In this document: in pieces, positions 15,756 to 25,709 of the stretch
How the letters are laid out: each line of letters begins with the position of its first letter
Numbering within the stretch: the stretch's first letter is position 1
DNA from: JANWHQ01 sp963775275
GTDB lineage: Bacteria; Pseudomonadota; Alphaproteobacteria; Caulobacterales; Caulobacteraceae
Direction: 5' to 3'
DNA length: 64,000 nt
Assembly (NCBI GenBank): GCA_963775275.1
Contig: CAVZII010000005.1
Coordinates: 4,340,001-4,404,000 of the forward strand
Made by a program: the position numbers and the translations under genes
The notes under the pieces: generated by a model
What the model was told of the DNA's origin: nothing
The model's database searches: none
The model's input: only the letters and a program-made list of their open reading frames with translations

Positions 15756-17573
15756 TCAGCGCCGCGTGATCAACCAGCGCACCTGATAGGGGCCCAGCTC
15801 CACCTTCGGGCCCTGGCCGGTGTCCCGCGACAGCAGGTCCGCCCAAGCCCCGCCGTCGGGTGAGAGCGCGGCGCGGGCGACGCGCGGCTCTCCGGCGAAA
15901 TTGGCGATGCATTGGACGTGGTCCGGCGCCTCTCCCCGGAGGAAACTGAGGACGGCCGGATCCTCCGTCGCAGTCGGCGTTGCGACATGCCGGGCGTCAA
16001 ACGCGGGGAAGGCGGCTCTCAGGCGGCCCAGCAAGGCCAGTCGCTGGAAGACGCGGCCGGGCAGCCGGCCAGGGTCGCCGCGATCCGCCGCGCGGCGCCA
16101 ATCCATGACCGGCCTCTGCAGCCAGCGCCCGTCCTGGCGAACCTCGAGGTTGTCGCCCAAGGCGATCTCGTCGCCCATCCACACCACGGGAAGGCCGTCG
16201 AGCGCATAGGTCACGCCATAGAGCAACAGCAGACGCCTCGCCGCCGGCGAGTCCGGATCGTCGTCGGCCACGCCGACCAGGCCGGCCGTCATGCCGTTGG
16301 TGCTGGCCGGCGCCCCGTCTGGCGCCCGGGATGCGGCTGCAGCCGAGAACGAGGCCTTGTCCAGGCCCGCAAAGAAGCGCGAACAGCGCGCCTGCTCTTC
16401 AACCGAAAGGTAGGGCGTCAGGGCCGACCAGATGATGTCGTCGTGACAGCGGACGTAGTTGACCCATGCGCCCCAGGCCGGCTTGGCCGCCGCCGCCTCG
16501 ATCAGACGTCGCGCCGGCTCGGCCGAGCCCAGCGCCAGGGAGGCCCACAGCGAGGTCATCGCACCGTTGTTGTAGGCGAGCTGGCACTCCGGCGCGGCGG
16601 GATCGGCGCCGAAGTAGGCCGTCACCTCCTCCAGGCGCTCGATGGCCTCGGCCTTGAGCGCCACCGAAGGAGCGACGATCGACAGCAACGCCCGCCAGGC
16701 GGCGAGCAGGAGGTGGACTTCGGGCTGGTTCCGGCAGTCCGTACCCACGCGCTTCCAGAGGAACGGCGCGGAGTCCAGGCGCAGGCCGTCCACACCGAGA
16801 TTGGCCAGGCCCAGCATCGCGCCGAGCATCTCGCAGAAGACGGCGGGGTTGGCGTAGTTCAGGTCCCACTGGAATGGATAGAAGGTCGTCCAGACCCAGC
16901 CGCCCATCTCCTCGCAATAGGTGAAATTGCCCGGCGCGACCTCCGGGAAGACGTCCGTGAGGGTCTGTTCGCACCGCCGCACGGCCTCTGCGTCCGGCAG
17001 GACGAGGTAGTAGGCCCGGCGCCGCTCGTCGCCGGAGCGCGCGGCCTTGGCCCAGGCGTGGTCGTCGGAGGTATGGTTGCAGACCAGATCGACCACGAGG
17101 CTGATCCCGGCGGCGCGGGCGTCCCTGGCGAACTCCCGCAGATCGTCGGTCGTCCCGAGGCGGGGCTCGACGACGCCGAAGTCCGAGACGGCGAAGCCGC
17201 CATCGTTCTCCCCTTCTCGCGCCTTCAAGAGCGGCAGCAGGTGCAGGTAGCTGACCCCAAGCTCCCCGAGATAGCCGAGACGCCCGGACATCTGGCGCAA
17301 CTCGCCGGCGAACCGGTCGACGTAGGCCGAGTAGCCGACGGTCCGCCCCTGGGCCCACCACTCGCCCTGCGCCTCCCGGCGCCGGTCGTGGGCGCGCAAC
17401 TCCTCCGGCCGGGCCGCGGCGTATGCCCGGACCTGGTCCGAGATACGCTCCAGCCAGGCGTCCAGGTCCGGCCGATCCGCATAGACGCGCGCCAGGCAGC
17501 GCCGGGCGACGGGCCAGAAGCGTTGCGCGCGGTCTTCGAAGCGGAGGTCCGGTATCTCCAGGTCGGCGTCCAT
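15756..17573 (-). CDS. GH13_4 amylosucrase/sucrose hydrolase-like enzyme
   Basis: 605-residue alpha-amylase-superfamily enzyme. All four conserved regions match the amylosucrase/sucrose hydrolase subfamily: VVDLVCNHTSDDHAWA, GVDGLRLDSAPFLWKRVGT with nucleophile Asp267, VALKAEAI with acid/base Glu309, and VNYVRCHDDIIW with transition-state Asp378. The YLHLLPLLKAREGENDGGFA stretch and WTTFYPFQWDLNYANP are also subfamily-specific. The nucleophile to acid/base spacing of 42 residues equals that I recall for Neisseria amylosucrase (286/328). There is no signal peptide, so it acts in the cytoplasm on sucrose or a related glucoside. It is divergent from the SSS transporter, with a LacI-type operator between them. 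Confidence 0.9.
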   Translation of the reverse strand: MDADLEIPDLRFEDRAQRFWPVARRCLARVYADRPDLDAWLERISDQVRAYAAARPEELRAHDRRREAQGEWWAQGRTVGYSAYVDRFAGELRQMSGRLGYLGELGVSYLHLLPLLKAREGENDGGFAVSDFGVVEPRLGTTDDLREFARDARAAGISLVVDLVCNHTSDDHAWAKAARSGDERRRAYYLVLPDAEAVRRCEQTLTDVFPEVAPGNFTYCEEMGGWVWTTFYPFQWDLNYANPAVFCEMLGAMLGLANLGVDGLRLDSAPFLWKRVGTDCRNQPEVHLLLAAWRALLSIVAPSVALKAEAIERLEEVTAYFGADPAAPECQLAYNNGAMTSLWASLALGSAEPARRLIEAAAAKPAWGAWVNYVRCHDDIIWSALTPYLSVEEQARCSRFFAGLDKASFSAAAASRAPDGAPASTNGMTAGLVGVADDDPDSPAARRLLLLYGVTYALDGLPVVWMGDEIALGDNLEVRQDGRWLQRPVMDWRRAADRGDPGRLPGRVFQRLALLGRLRAAFPAFDARHVATPTATEDPAVLSFLRGEAPDHVQCIANFAGEPRVARAALSPDGGAWADLLSRDTGQGPKVELGPYQVRWLITRR

Positions 17574-17632
17574 CTGTCCTCGGCGCGGACCTCGCTGGGC
17601 CCCGCGCCCTCCTAACCTCCGCCGACGCCCCG

Positions 17633-17646
17633 CGCAATCGGTTGCA
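17633..17646. promoter_or_regulatory. LacI-family operator-like palindrome O1
   Basis: CGCAATCGGTTGCA, a near-palindrome with central CG, in the 147-bp gap between the divergent amylosucrase-like and symporter genes. It matches three other sites (19337, 19448, 25674) at most positions. Placement would let one LacI protein control both directions. Confidence 0.75.
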
Positions 17647-17720
17647 TAGGCCGATTGTCCCAGCTAAGCACGACCGGACGGCCCGCGCTCGGACGGCGGG
17701 CGACGGGGGAGCGAAGGGCC

Positions 17721-19304
17721 GTGAGCGGCAGCCTGTCCGCGATCGACGGATTCGTCATCTGCGCCTATCTGGTCGGGGTGATCGGGCTGGGCCTGTGGGC
17801 GGCCCGCCGACAGAAGACGGCCGAGGGCTACTTCCTCGCCTCGCGCGGATCGCGTTGGCCGACCGTCGGCCTGGCGCTTCTGGCGTCCAATATCTCGTCC
17901 ACGACCCTGGTCGGCCTCGCGGGCGCCGCCTACGCCATCGGAATCTCGACCTACAACTACGAGTGGATGGCCGCGGTCGTCCTGGTGATCTTCTGCGCCT
18001 TCTTCCTGCCGGCCATCCTGGCCTCGCGCGTCTACACCATGCCCGAGTTCCTCGAGCGCCGGTACGGCCCGTCGATCCGGTACTACTTTTCGGCCCTCAC
18101 TTTGTTCCTCAACATCGTGGTCGATACGGCGGGCACGCTGTTCGGCGGCTCCTTGATGTTCCGGATGATCTTCCCGCATGTCCCGGTCTGGGAGATCGCC
18201 GCGGGACTGGCGTTGCTCGCCGGGGTCTATACCGCGCTCGGCGGGCTGAAAGCGGTCCTGGTCACCGAGGTCGTCCAGGCCGTCGTCCTGATCGGCGCGT
18301 CGGTCTTCATCAGCACCTTCGCCTTCGACCGCGCCGGCGGCCTGGCGCACGTGCTGGCCTCGGTCCCGCACGAGAAGGTCAGCCTGATCCGGCCGCCGGG
18401 CGACCCGGGCGTGCCCTGGACCGGCCTGATCACCGGCATCCCGATCACCGGCTTCTACTTCTGGTGCACCAACCAGTTCATGGTCCAGCGCGTGCTGTCG
18501 GCCCGCTCCCTCGACGACGGGCGCTGGGGATGTCTTCTGGCCGGCCTGCTCAAGCTGCCGGTCCTGTTCCTGATGGTCCTGCCGGGGACGGCTGCGATCC
18601 TGCTCTATCCGCACCTGGACCGCGCGGACCTGGTCTATCCGACCCTGGTCTTCCAGCTGCTGCCGACGGGGCTGATCGGCCTGGTGGTCGCGGGCTTCCT
18701 GGCCGCGATCATGTCGTCCATCGCCTCCACCTTCAATTCGGCCGCCACCCTGGTCACCATGGATTTCGTGGCGCGCTGGCGTCCCGGGCTGTCGTCGCGC
18801 GCGCTCGTTCGCGTGGGGCGCGCCGCCACGGTGCTGTTCATGATCCTCGCGGTCGCATGGGTGCCGGTCGTCGAGTCCACGGCGACCACCCTTTGGCAAT
18901 ACCTGCAGTCCGCCCTCTCCTTCGCCGTCCCCCCCGTGGTCGCGCTCTTCTTCTGCGGCCTGTTCCTTCCCCGCGCGAACCTCGCAGGCGCGCGCTGGGG
19001 CGTCGCGGTCGGCGTGGTCCTCGGGACCGTCCTGTTCTGGGGCGTGCAGATCGCCCACGTGCTGCCGATCCACTTCCTCGTGGCGGCGGCGATCATCTTC
19101 GCGGCGTCCTGCCTCGCCATCATCGCCGGAAGCGCCACGGCCGCGGCGCCGTCCGCGGCGCAGGTGGAGGGCCTTCTCTGGCGCCCTGCGCTCTGGCGCG
19201 CGGAGACGAAGGCCCTGGCCGGCGTTCCCGCCTACGCCAACTACCGGATCCTTTCCGTCGCCCTGCTCGCCGCGACGGCCGCCATCGTGTGGGTGTTCCG
19301 CTGA
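17721..19304 (+). CDS. Sodium:solute symporter (SSS/SGLT family)
   Basis: Integral membrane protein of about 527 residues with 13-14 predicted helices. The family signatures are present: FLASRGSRWPTVGLALLASNISSTTLVG near the N-terminus (sodium site helix), TMPEFLERRYGPSIR, YTALGGLKAVLVTEVVQ, and a FNSAATLVTMDF segment in the Na2-site helix. It most closely resembles bacterial sugar/myo-inositol transporters of the SGLT branch. I prefer GTG 17721, with GAAGGG just upstream and the usual short lead into the first helix; an in-frame start at 17655 would add 22 polar residues overlapping the operator region. It is transcribed away from the amylosucrase-like gene and toward the TonB receptor. Confidence 0.88.
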   Translation: MSGSLSAIDGFVICAYLVGVIGLGLWAARRQKTAEGYFLASRGSRWPTVGLALLASNISSTTLVGLAGAAYAIGISTYNYEWMAAVVLVIFCAFFLPAILASRVYTMPEFLERRYGPSIRYYFSALTLFLNIVVDTAGTLFGGSLMFRMIFPHVPVWEIAAGLALLAGVYTALGGLKAVLVTEVVQAVVLIGASVFISTFAFDRAGGLAHVLASVPHEKVSLIRPPGDPGVPWTGLITGIPITGFYFWCTNQFMVQRVLSARSLDDGRWGCLLAGLLKLPVLFLMVLPGTAAILLYPHLDRADLVYPTLVFQLLPTGLIGLVVAGFLAAIMSSIASTFNSAATLVTMDFVARWRPGLSSRALVRVGRAATVLFMILAVAWVPVVESTATTLWQYLQSALSFAVPPVVALFFCGLFLPRANLAGARWGVAVGVVLGTVLFWGVQIAHVLPIHFLVAAAIIFAASCLAIIAGSATAAAPSAAQVEGLLWRPALWRAETKALAGVPAYANYRILSVALLAATAAIVWVFR

Positions 19305-19336
19305 GCCGAGGCGGGCGCGGGCCCGGCGAGGCGACT

Positions 19337-19350
19337 CGCAATTGATTGCA
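19337..19350. promoter_or_regulatory. LacI-family operator-like palindrome O2
   Basis: CGCAATTGATTGCA, 33 bp after the symporter stop and 211 bp before the TonB receptor start. Together with O3, 111 bp downstream (centre to centre), it could support looping repression at the receptor promoter. Confidence 0.7.
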
Positions 19351-19447
19351 TCCTTTTCGCTCGAATTTCGGCCTCTACGTCATCGGCCGAATGTCGAACC
19401 GCCATGCCGGCCTCGTGTTTCCCGCCCTCAGCGTCAAAGAATCCCTT

Positions 19448-19461
19448 TGCAATCGATTGCG
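19448..19461. promoter_or_regulatory. LacI-family operator-like palindrome O3
   Basis: TGCAATCGATTGCG, the best palindrome of the set (TGCAATCGATTGCA with one end mismatch), 100 bp upstream of the TonB receptor start codon. This is the expected place for a repressor site overlapping or just downstream of the promoter. Confidence 0.8.
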
Positions 19462-19560
19462 TACCGGCGTTAGATCGCGGTCCGGAAAGGGCGCAGTCAA
19501 TCGGGGGGCGGCGCGCGTGAAGCCCAACCCCCGCAGCGTCCAAGCACGCGGGAGGGAATC

Positions 19561-21775
19561 GTGACTCGCAAGACCTGGCGCCTTTGCGCCGCCTCGGGCC
19601 TGACCCTGGCCATCGCGCTTTCGGCGACGTCGACAATGGCGCGAGCCGAGACGACCAAGGACAGCGCCGACCAGGCGCCTGGCGGCGACGTCGTCGTGAC
19701 GGCCTCGCGGACCATCGAGAACATCCAGACGGTTCCGGCCGCCGTGGCCGCCCTGTCCGGCTCCGACCTCGACAAGAAGAGCGTCAACCAGGTCTCGGAC
19801 CTGCAGTACGCGACGCCCTCGCTGTCGATCACCAACGCCGCCCTGTCCCAGAACGTGAACATCCGCGGAATCGGCCTGGCGAGCGGCAGCCCCAACGTCG
19901 TGCCGGGCGTGCCGATCTATCTGGACTGGCTGCTGCAGCCGCCGATCGTGACCACCAACAGCTTCTTCGACATCGGCGAGGTCGAGGTCTACCGCGGGCC
20001 CCAGGGCACCTTCGCCGGCGCCAGCTCGACGGGCGGCGCGGTGTTCATCACCTCCAACAGCCCGACCTTCACCGGCGTGAACGGCGACGTCGAGGTCTGG
20101 GGCGGGAACTACACCGACGTCGGCTCGCGCGGCGCGGTGAACCTGCCGATCAACGACCAGCTGGCCGCGCGCGTGGCGTACAACGTCGAGCGCCGGGACA
20201 GCTTCTTCCGCAACATCGGAAGCCAGAGGACCCCCACGGGCGGCGCGCTCAATACGCCGGGCAAGCTCAACGAGCAGGATCTGAGGCTGAGCCTCTTGTG
20301 GAAGCCGATCGACAACTTCAGCGTCCTGCTCAAGGTGGCGGGCAGTCAGAAGGACACCGACGGCTACGACTACCGGCCGATCCCGGGCACCTACTATGCG
20401 CAGTTCGCCCCGATCAACCTGCGGACCCTCAACTTCGACCAGCCCGAGAAGAACAACGAGAAGTCGCTGCGCAACAGCCTCGAGATCAAGTACCAGCTGT
20501 CCGACGGGATCACCCTGAGGTCCGTCACCGGCTTCCAGTACAACAAGGTCGTGGACATCTACGACACCGACGCCTCGAACGGGTCGCCGGCGCAGTACGA
20601 GGCCCAGGACGTCTCCGAGCGTCCGATCACCCAGGAGATCAACATCCTGTCCCCGTCCGACGGACGGCTTCGGTGGATCCTGGGCGGCTTCTACTGGCAT
20701 GACAGCATCAAGGTCGGGCTCGACCTCAACACGGCCGGCCAGCCGCACACCGACATCACCATCCTGACGGAGAAGTACTCCGAGGCGGTGTTCGGCCGCG
20801 TCCAGTACGATCTGACCTCGGCCCTGAACCTCGAGGTCGGCGGACGCTACACCCATGACGTCGTGAACAACGGCGGCCAGATCCAGATCGTGATCCCGGG
20901 CTTGCCGCCGCTGGCGACGATCCCGCTGACCGGCAGCTATTCCGGCGACAACTGGACCGGCAAGGTCGCGCTGAACTACCAGCTGAACGACAACAACTTC
21001 GTCTATGTGTTCGCGTCCAAGGGCGCCAAGGCGGGCGGCACGACCGGCCCGACGCAGTTCAAGCCCGAAGCCGTCTGGTCCTACGAGGCCGGGTGGAAGA
21101 CCCTGCTGCTCGACCGCAGGCTGCGGGTCCAGCTCGACGGTTTCTACAACGACTACAAGGACTTCCAGGTCGATGCCGTCGACGTGGCCACCGGCAACGT
21201 CTCCACCACCAACACCAAGGGCGCGACGATCAAGGGCGTCGAGTTGCAGGTCCAGGGCCGGTTCGGCGGTCTCGGGGTGGACTTCGGCGGCGCCTTCGTC
21301 GAACTCGAGCATCGGTCCGGTGACCCTGGTCAACACGCGGCTGCTGCCGGGCGGCGGAGCGACCAACCTCGGCCAGCAATGCGCGCCGGGCGTCCCCTCC
21401 AATCCGCCGGTCTGCTTCGACTACACGCCCTACTACGTCTCGGTGACCGGACGCTCGAACCCCTATGCGCCGAGGTGGACCTACAATTTCGGAGCCGAGT
21501 ACAACTTCGACATCGGCCAGGGGGCCACGCTGACTCCGCGGGTCGACTATTCCTACCAGGGCGACCAGTACACGACGCTGCTCCAGAACCCGACCGACTA
21601 CCTTGCGGCCCATGGGATCTGGAACCTGCGGCTGACCTACGCGCGCGGGCCCTATAGCCTCGTCGGGTACGTGACGAACCTGGCGAACAAGGCCTACGTG
21701 AGCGGGCAGTTCATCAACGACGAGTTCCTGGGGCCGCCGCGCCAGTTCGGCGTGCGCGCAGCCTACCGTTTCTAG
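19561..21775 (+). CDS. TonB-dependent outer-membrane receptor, one-base frameshift
   Basis: About 737 residues when repaired. A signal peptide (MTRKTWRLCAASGLTLAIAL... ARAE) is followed by a TonB box DVVVTASR, a plug domain (LQYATPSLSITNAAL, VYRGPQGTFAGASSTGGAV), and a C-terminal barrel ending in a terminal Phe (VRAAYRF). The frame breaks at about 21298-21303: one extra base follows GGAFV, and the next frame continues NSSIGPVTLVNTRL to the natural end. It belongs to the IroE/Pesticin-FhuA-like group often used for carbohydrates or aromatics by alphaproteobacteria. GTG 19561 has GGGAGGGAA upstream. Two LacI-type operators precede it, so it is likely the outer-membrane gate of the acyl-sugar locus. 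Confidence 0.9.
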
Positions 21776-21782
21776 GCCGCAA

Positions 21783-21813
21783 GGGGGCGGCCGGCGCGCC
21801 GGCCACCCCTTTT
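21783..21813 (+). terminator. Rho-independent terminator after TonB receptor
   Basis: GGGG-c-GGCCGGC-GC-GCCGGCC-a-CCCC followed by TTTT, 8 bp after the receptor stop. The stem has 11 pairs with one mismatch, a strong intrinsic terminator. It makes the downstream esterases at least partly a separate or attenuated unit. Confidence 0.8.
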
Positions 21814-21877
21814 CGATCGCCTTTGAACGGGGGCCGTGGAACGAGGCGGCGGGCGTGAGCTCATGGGGAGGATGGCG

Positions 21878-23021
21878 ATGACGCGTGTGTCCGGCTCGAA
21901 CGGGAAGAGGTCAGCCTGGTCACGGCTCCTGGGTCCGGTCCTGGCGCTCGGGATGGCCGCATGGGCGGCGGCCCCGGCGCAGGCTCAGCCGGCGCCCGGC
22001 GCGCCGGCCGTCCGGGTCGACGACGACGGGACCGTGCACGTCCCGGCCATGACCGTGCCGGTCTCGGGCTTCCTCAGCCCCGAGGGCAAGGCCTACCTGG
22101 CCCAGCACCTGAAGGACATGCAGCATCCCGAGCTGGTGGCCCAGGAAAACGGGGTCCCGAAGTTCCTGGCCGGCTACCTGGCCCGTCAGAAGGTCCTGTT
22201 CCCCGTCGAGAAGCAGGACACGACGATCGCGGGCGTGCACGCCTACGTCTATCGGCCCAAGGCCGGGGATCGCCGCGGAAAACCGCAGGCGCGTCCTCAT
22301 CGACCTGCACGGCGGCGGGTTCTCGGGCTGCTTCCCCGCCTGCGCCGAGCTGGAATCCATCCCGCTCGCCGCCCTCGGCCGCATCGAGGTCGTCAGCCTC
22401 GACTACAGGGAAGCTCCGAAATACCGCTTCCCGGCCGCCAGCGAGGACGTCGCGGCCGTCTACCGCGCGCTGCTCGAGCGCTATCCCGCGGCGAACATCG
22501 GAATCTACGGCTGCTCGGCCGGCGGAATGCTGACCGGGATGTCCGTGGCCTGGTTCCAGAAGCACGGACTGCCGCGGCCAGGCGCCGTGGGAATCTTCTG
22601 CGCGGGGACGACCCTGGCCAACTCGGGCTTCGGCGGGGACGCCGCCTACACCGCCGCGCCGCTGGGCGAGGCCCGGCCCGCGCCTCCGCCGCCGTCGAAG
22701 GCTCCCGCCGCGACCTCGGGGGGACTGCCGCCGCTCGGCTACCTCTCAGGGACCGATCCGAAGGACCCGCTGGTCGCCCCCTCCGCCTCGGACGACGTCA
22801 TGCGGCGGTTTCCGCCGACCCTGATCATCACCGGGACGCGGGGCTTCGAGATGAGCTCGGCCGTCTACACCCACAGCCAGCTCGTCCGGCTCGGCGTCGA
22901 CGCCGAGCTGCACGTCTGGGAAGGGATGTTCCACGGGTTCTTCTACAATCCCGACGTCCCCGAATCGCGCGACGCCTACGACGTCATGGTCAGGTTCTTC
23001 GACCGACGCCTGGGGCGCTGA
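21878..23021 (+). CDS. Secreted alpha/beta hydrolase, HSL-type esterase, one-base frameshift
   Basis: About 380 residues when repaired. It has a signal peptide (RLLGPVLALGMAAWAAAPAQAQ), then a hormone-sensitive-lipase-type catalytic domain with oxyanion motif DLHGGGFSG, nucleophile GCSAGG, and terminal His in WEGMFHGFFYNPD. One extra G in the GGGG run at 22264-22267 shifts the frame: KAG is followed by IAAENRRRVLIDLHGG in the next frame. I chose ATG 21878 since GGGGAG lies 7 bp upstream; ATG 21863 and 21872 are in frame. As a periplasmic esterase in a sugar locus it may remove short acyl groups from imported esters. Confidence 0.87.
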
Positions 23022-23025
23022 GCGC

Positions 23026-24738
23026 ATGCCCCCTCAAACCCCATCCCCAACTGCGGCGGTCGGCCGCCGCGCGGTCCTGAAGGGCGCGACCCTGGCGATC
23101 GGGACCGCCGCCGCCGCGCCGGCTGCGGCCGCCACGCCGTCCAGGTCCGGCTCAGGCCCCGTGCGAGGCGAAGACGCCGTCGTCGCCCGCGCCGGCGTCG
23201 CGACGGTGGAGATCGCGACCGGCAGGATCGCCGGCTATGTCCGCAGCGGCGTCTTCGCGTTCAAGGGACTTCCCTACGCCGACGACGCGGGCGGGCCCAA
23301 CCGCTTCCGGCCGCCCGCCCCGCCCAAGCCATGGGCCGGGGTCCGCAGCTCGCGCCAGTACGGCCTGGTCTGCCCCCAGGACAAGGGAACGGGGCGGCTG
23401 AACGACGAAGAAGCCTTCATGTTCCAGTGGAACGACAGCGTCGAAGGCGAGGACTGCCTGCGCGTGAACGTCTGGACGCCCGGGATCGACGACAACGCCA
23501 AGCGCCCGGTGATGGTCTGGCTTCATGGCGGCGGCTTCGAGGCGGGCTCCGGCAACGACATTCCCGCGTTCGACGGGGAGAACCTGGCCCGGCGCGGCGA
23601 CGTCGTGGTCGTCACCCTGAACCACCGGCTGAACCTCCTGGGCTTCCTGGACCTGTCCAGGTACGGCGAGGCCTACGCCCAATCCGGCAACGTCGGCATG
23701 CTCGACATCGTCGCGGCGCTGGAATGGGTGCGCGACAACATCGCCGTCTTCGGCGGGGATCCCGGGCGCGTCCTGATCTTCGGGCAGTCCGGCGGCGGGG
23801 CCAAGGTCGGCACGCTGATGGGGATGCCCGCCGCCAAGGGGCTGTTCCATCGCGCGGTCGTGGAGAGCGGCTCGTTCGCCTTCACCAACACCCCCGACAG
23901 GTCGCAGAGACTGGCGGACCTCATGCTCGCCGAGCTCGGCGTGACGGCGGCCACGATCGGCCAGCTGCACGCCCTGCCCTACGCCGAGCTTCAGCGGGCG
24001 AGCCAGACGGCCCTGCGCAAGGCCAACCCGCCGATGGGGGGCGTTCCCGACATTCGCGCGATGGCGAGCCGGCTGAGCTTCGCGCCGGTGGCGGACGGGA
24101 CCGTCCTGCCCGCGCCGCCGTTCGATCCAAGGGCGCCGGACCTCACCGCCGACGTGCCCATGATCATCGGCACGACGCTGAACGAGTTCGCGACCGGCAT
24201 GAACCATCCCGAATACGAACTCATGACCGACGCCGAGCTCATGGCCCGGACCGAGGCGATGTATCCCGGACGCGGCGCCGTCGTCGTCGCCGCCTTCCGG
24301 CGGCGCACGCCCGAGGCCAGGCCCTTCGACCTTTGGTCCCGCATCGCCAGCGCGCCGGTCCGCCGCGAGGCGATCAGGCAGGCGGCGTCGAAGGCCGCGC
24401 TCGGCCGGGCGCCGGCCTATCTCTACTGGTTCGCGTGGCGCACGCCGATCTTCGACGGCCGTCCGCGGGCGTTCCACTGCGCCGAGATCCCGTTCGTCTT
24501 CGCCAACACGGACCTGTGCGACCGCATGACCGGCGGCGGTCCGCGCGCCCGCGCGCTCAGCGACATCGTGTCCGACGCCTGGATCAGCTTCGCGCGGACC
24601 GGAGATCCCAATCACGCGGGCATGCCCCGATGGACGCCGTTCGCGCCCGGGACGGTCCCAACCATGATCTTCGACGACGAGACCCGGCTGGAGCGCGACC
24701 CCGACGGCGAGGAGCAGGCGAGCTTCGCGGAAGGCTGA
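23026..24738 (+). CDS. Type B carboxylesterase, Tat-exported
   Basis: 570-residue carboxylesterase/lipase type B. It begins with a twin-arginine signal (GRRAVLKGATLAIG) and an Ala-rich cleavage region. Conserved blocks are GLPYADDAGGPNRFRPP, EDCLRVNVWTPG, oxyanion WLHGGGFEAGS, and nucleophile Ser255 in IFGQSGGGAKVGTLMG; the catalytic His probably lies in AFHCAEIPFVFAN. Such enzymes hydrolyse carboxylic esters with broad specificity, including aromatic and acyl esters. It starts 4 bp after the preceding esterase stop, so the two are co-transcribed and probably act together in the periplasm. Confidence 0.93.
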   Translation: MPPQTPSPTAAVGRRAVLKGATLAIGTAAAAPAAAATPSRSGSGPVRGEDAVVARAGVATVEIATGRIAGYVRSGVFAFKGLPYADDAGGPNRFRPPAPPKPWAGVRSSRQYGLVCPQDKGTGRLNDEEAFMFQWNDSVEGEDCLRVNVWTPGIDDNAKRPVMVWLHGGGFEAGSGNDIPAFDGENLARRGDVVVVTLNHRLNLLGFLDLSRYGEAYAQSGNVGMLDIVAALEWVRDNIAVFGGDPGRVLIFGQSGGGAKVGTLMGMPAAKGLFHRAVVESGSFAFTNTPDRSQRLADLMLAELGVTAATIGQLHALPYAELQRASQTALRKANPPMGGVPDIRAMASRLSFAPVADGTVLPAPPFDPRAPDLTADVPMIIGTTLNEFATGMNHPEYELMTDAELMARTEAMYPGRGAVVVAAFRRRTPEARPFDLWSRIASAPVRREAIRQAASKAALGRAPAYLYWFAWRTPIFDGRPRAFHCAEIPFVFANTDLCDRMTGGGPRARALSDIVSDAWISFARTGDPNHAGMPRWTPFAPGTVPTMIFDDETRLERDPDGEEQASFAEG

Positions 24739-24757
24739 AAGGCGCCGGCCCCGATCC

Positions 24758-25606
24758 CTATCTTCCACCGATCGCGCGCGCGGCCAGCCGGCGCATGATG
24801 GCGTATCCGTCGAGGTTCGGGTGGACGCCGTCGTTGGAGAGCTCAGGCCGGAAGCCGCCGTCGGGCGCAGCCAGGGCGTCGTAGTAGTCGACGTAGGCCG
24901 CGCCGCTCCTGGCCGCATAGGCGCGAAGCCAGCGGTTGAGGCGGCGAACCTCGCCGGCGGGCCGGTACTGCGGCGCCCACGGCAGGGCGGCCATGGGCGG
25001 GATCGAGCCGATCACGACCCGGATGTGATGGGCTTGGGCCAGCTCGGTCATGGAGCGGATGTTGTCTTCGAAGTCCCGCTCGGTGGTCGGTCCGGTGTTG
25101 CCGGCGATGTCGTTGGTCCCCGCCAGGATGTGGACGGCCCGCGGACGCAGGGCGATCACGTCGGCCTGGAACCGCAGCAGCATCTGAGGGCTGGTCTGGC
25201 CGCTGATGCCGCGCCCCACAACGCCGCCCGAGAAGAAGTCCGGATCGGCCACGGCCCAGGCCTCGGTGATGGAATCGCCCATGAACACCGCGCGCGGCGG
25301 CGCCTTCAGGGAGGCGTTGGCGGCCCGGTAGCGGCAGAGGTTCGGCCAGTCGCGCGCCCGTTGCTCGGCCGCATCCTTGGCGGCCTGGGCCGCCTGCCCG
25401 GGAGGCGGCGGCTCGAAGCGCCCGCCGGGCCGCAGCGCGGGCCGCAGACTCGCGTCGAAGGGGTGCTCGACCACGCCGGCGCAGGGATCGGCGACCATGG
25501 CGGTCGGCCCGACGGCGGGCTGGGCGTGGAGCGGGGCGCCGGCGGCCGACGCCGCCATGGCCAAAGCCAGGGCCCAGGCCCCCCACCAAGATCGAACTCC
25601 GGCCAT
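24758..25606 (-). CDS. Secreted SGNH/GDSL hydrolase
   Basis: 282-residue SGNH hydrolase with a signal peptide (WALALAMAASAAGAPLHAQ). The four catalytic blocks are clear: FMGDSITEAW (Ser112), GRGISGQTSPQML (Gly), ILAGTNDIAGN (Asn165) and NDGVHPNLDGY (Asp259, His262). Enzymes of this group include acetyl-esterases acting on plant and bacterial carbohydrates. It is convergent with the carboxylesterase gene and divergent from the next esterase; GGGAGGT upstream fixes ATG 25606. The shared upstream region holds operator O4. Confidence 0.92.
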   Translation of the reverse strand: MAGVRSWWGAWALALAMAASAAGAPLHAQPAVGPTAMVADPCAGVVEHPFDASLRPALRPGGRFEPPPPGQAAQAAKDAAEQRARDWPNLCRYRAANASLKAPPRAVFMGDSITEAWAVADPDFFSGGVVGRGISGQTSPQMLLRFQADVIALRPRAVHILAGTNDIAGNTGPTTERDFEDNIRSMTELAQAHHIRVVIGSIPPMAALPWAPQYRPAGEVRRLNRWLRAYAARSGAAYVDYYDALAAPDGGFRPELSNDGVHPNLDGYAIMRRLAARAIGGR

Positions 25607-25673
25607 CACAGCACCTCCCGATCTTCCGCGCCGGTCGCCTGCCGCAGGGCAGTGGACGCGAAGGCAGCTTTTA

Positions 25674-25687
25674 TGCAATCGTTTGCG
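25674..25687. promoter_or_regulatory. LacI-family operator-like palindrome O4
   Basis: TGCAATCGTTTGCG in the 103-bp divergent region between the SGNH hydrolase and the acetylesterase-like gene, 22 bp before ATG 25710. It matches O3 at 13 of 14 positions, so both genes probably belong to the same regulon. Confidence 0.78.
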
Positions 25688-25709
25688 CTGGATTGCCAGG
25701 GAGGAGCGC

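Noticed and set aside
19375..21402. Minus-strand open frame of about 675 codons
   Set aside because: Antisense to the TonB receptor; no family features.
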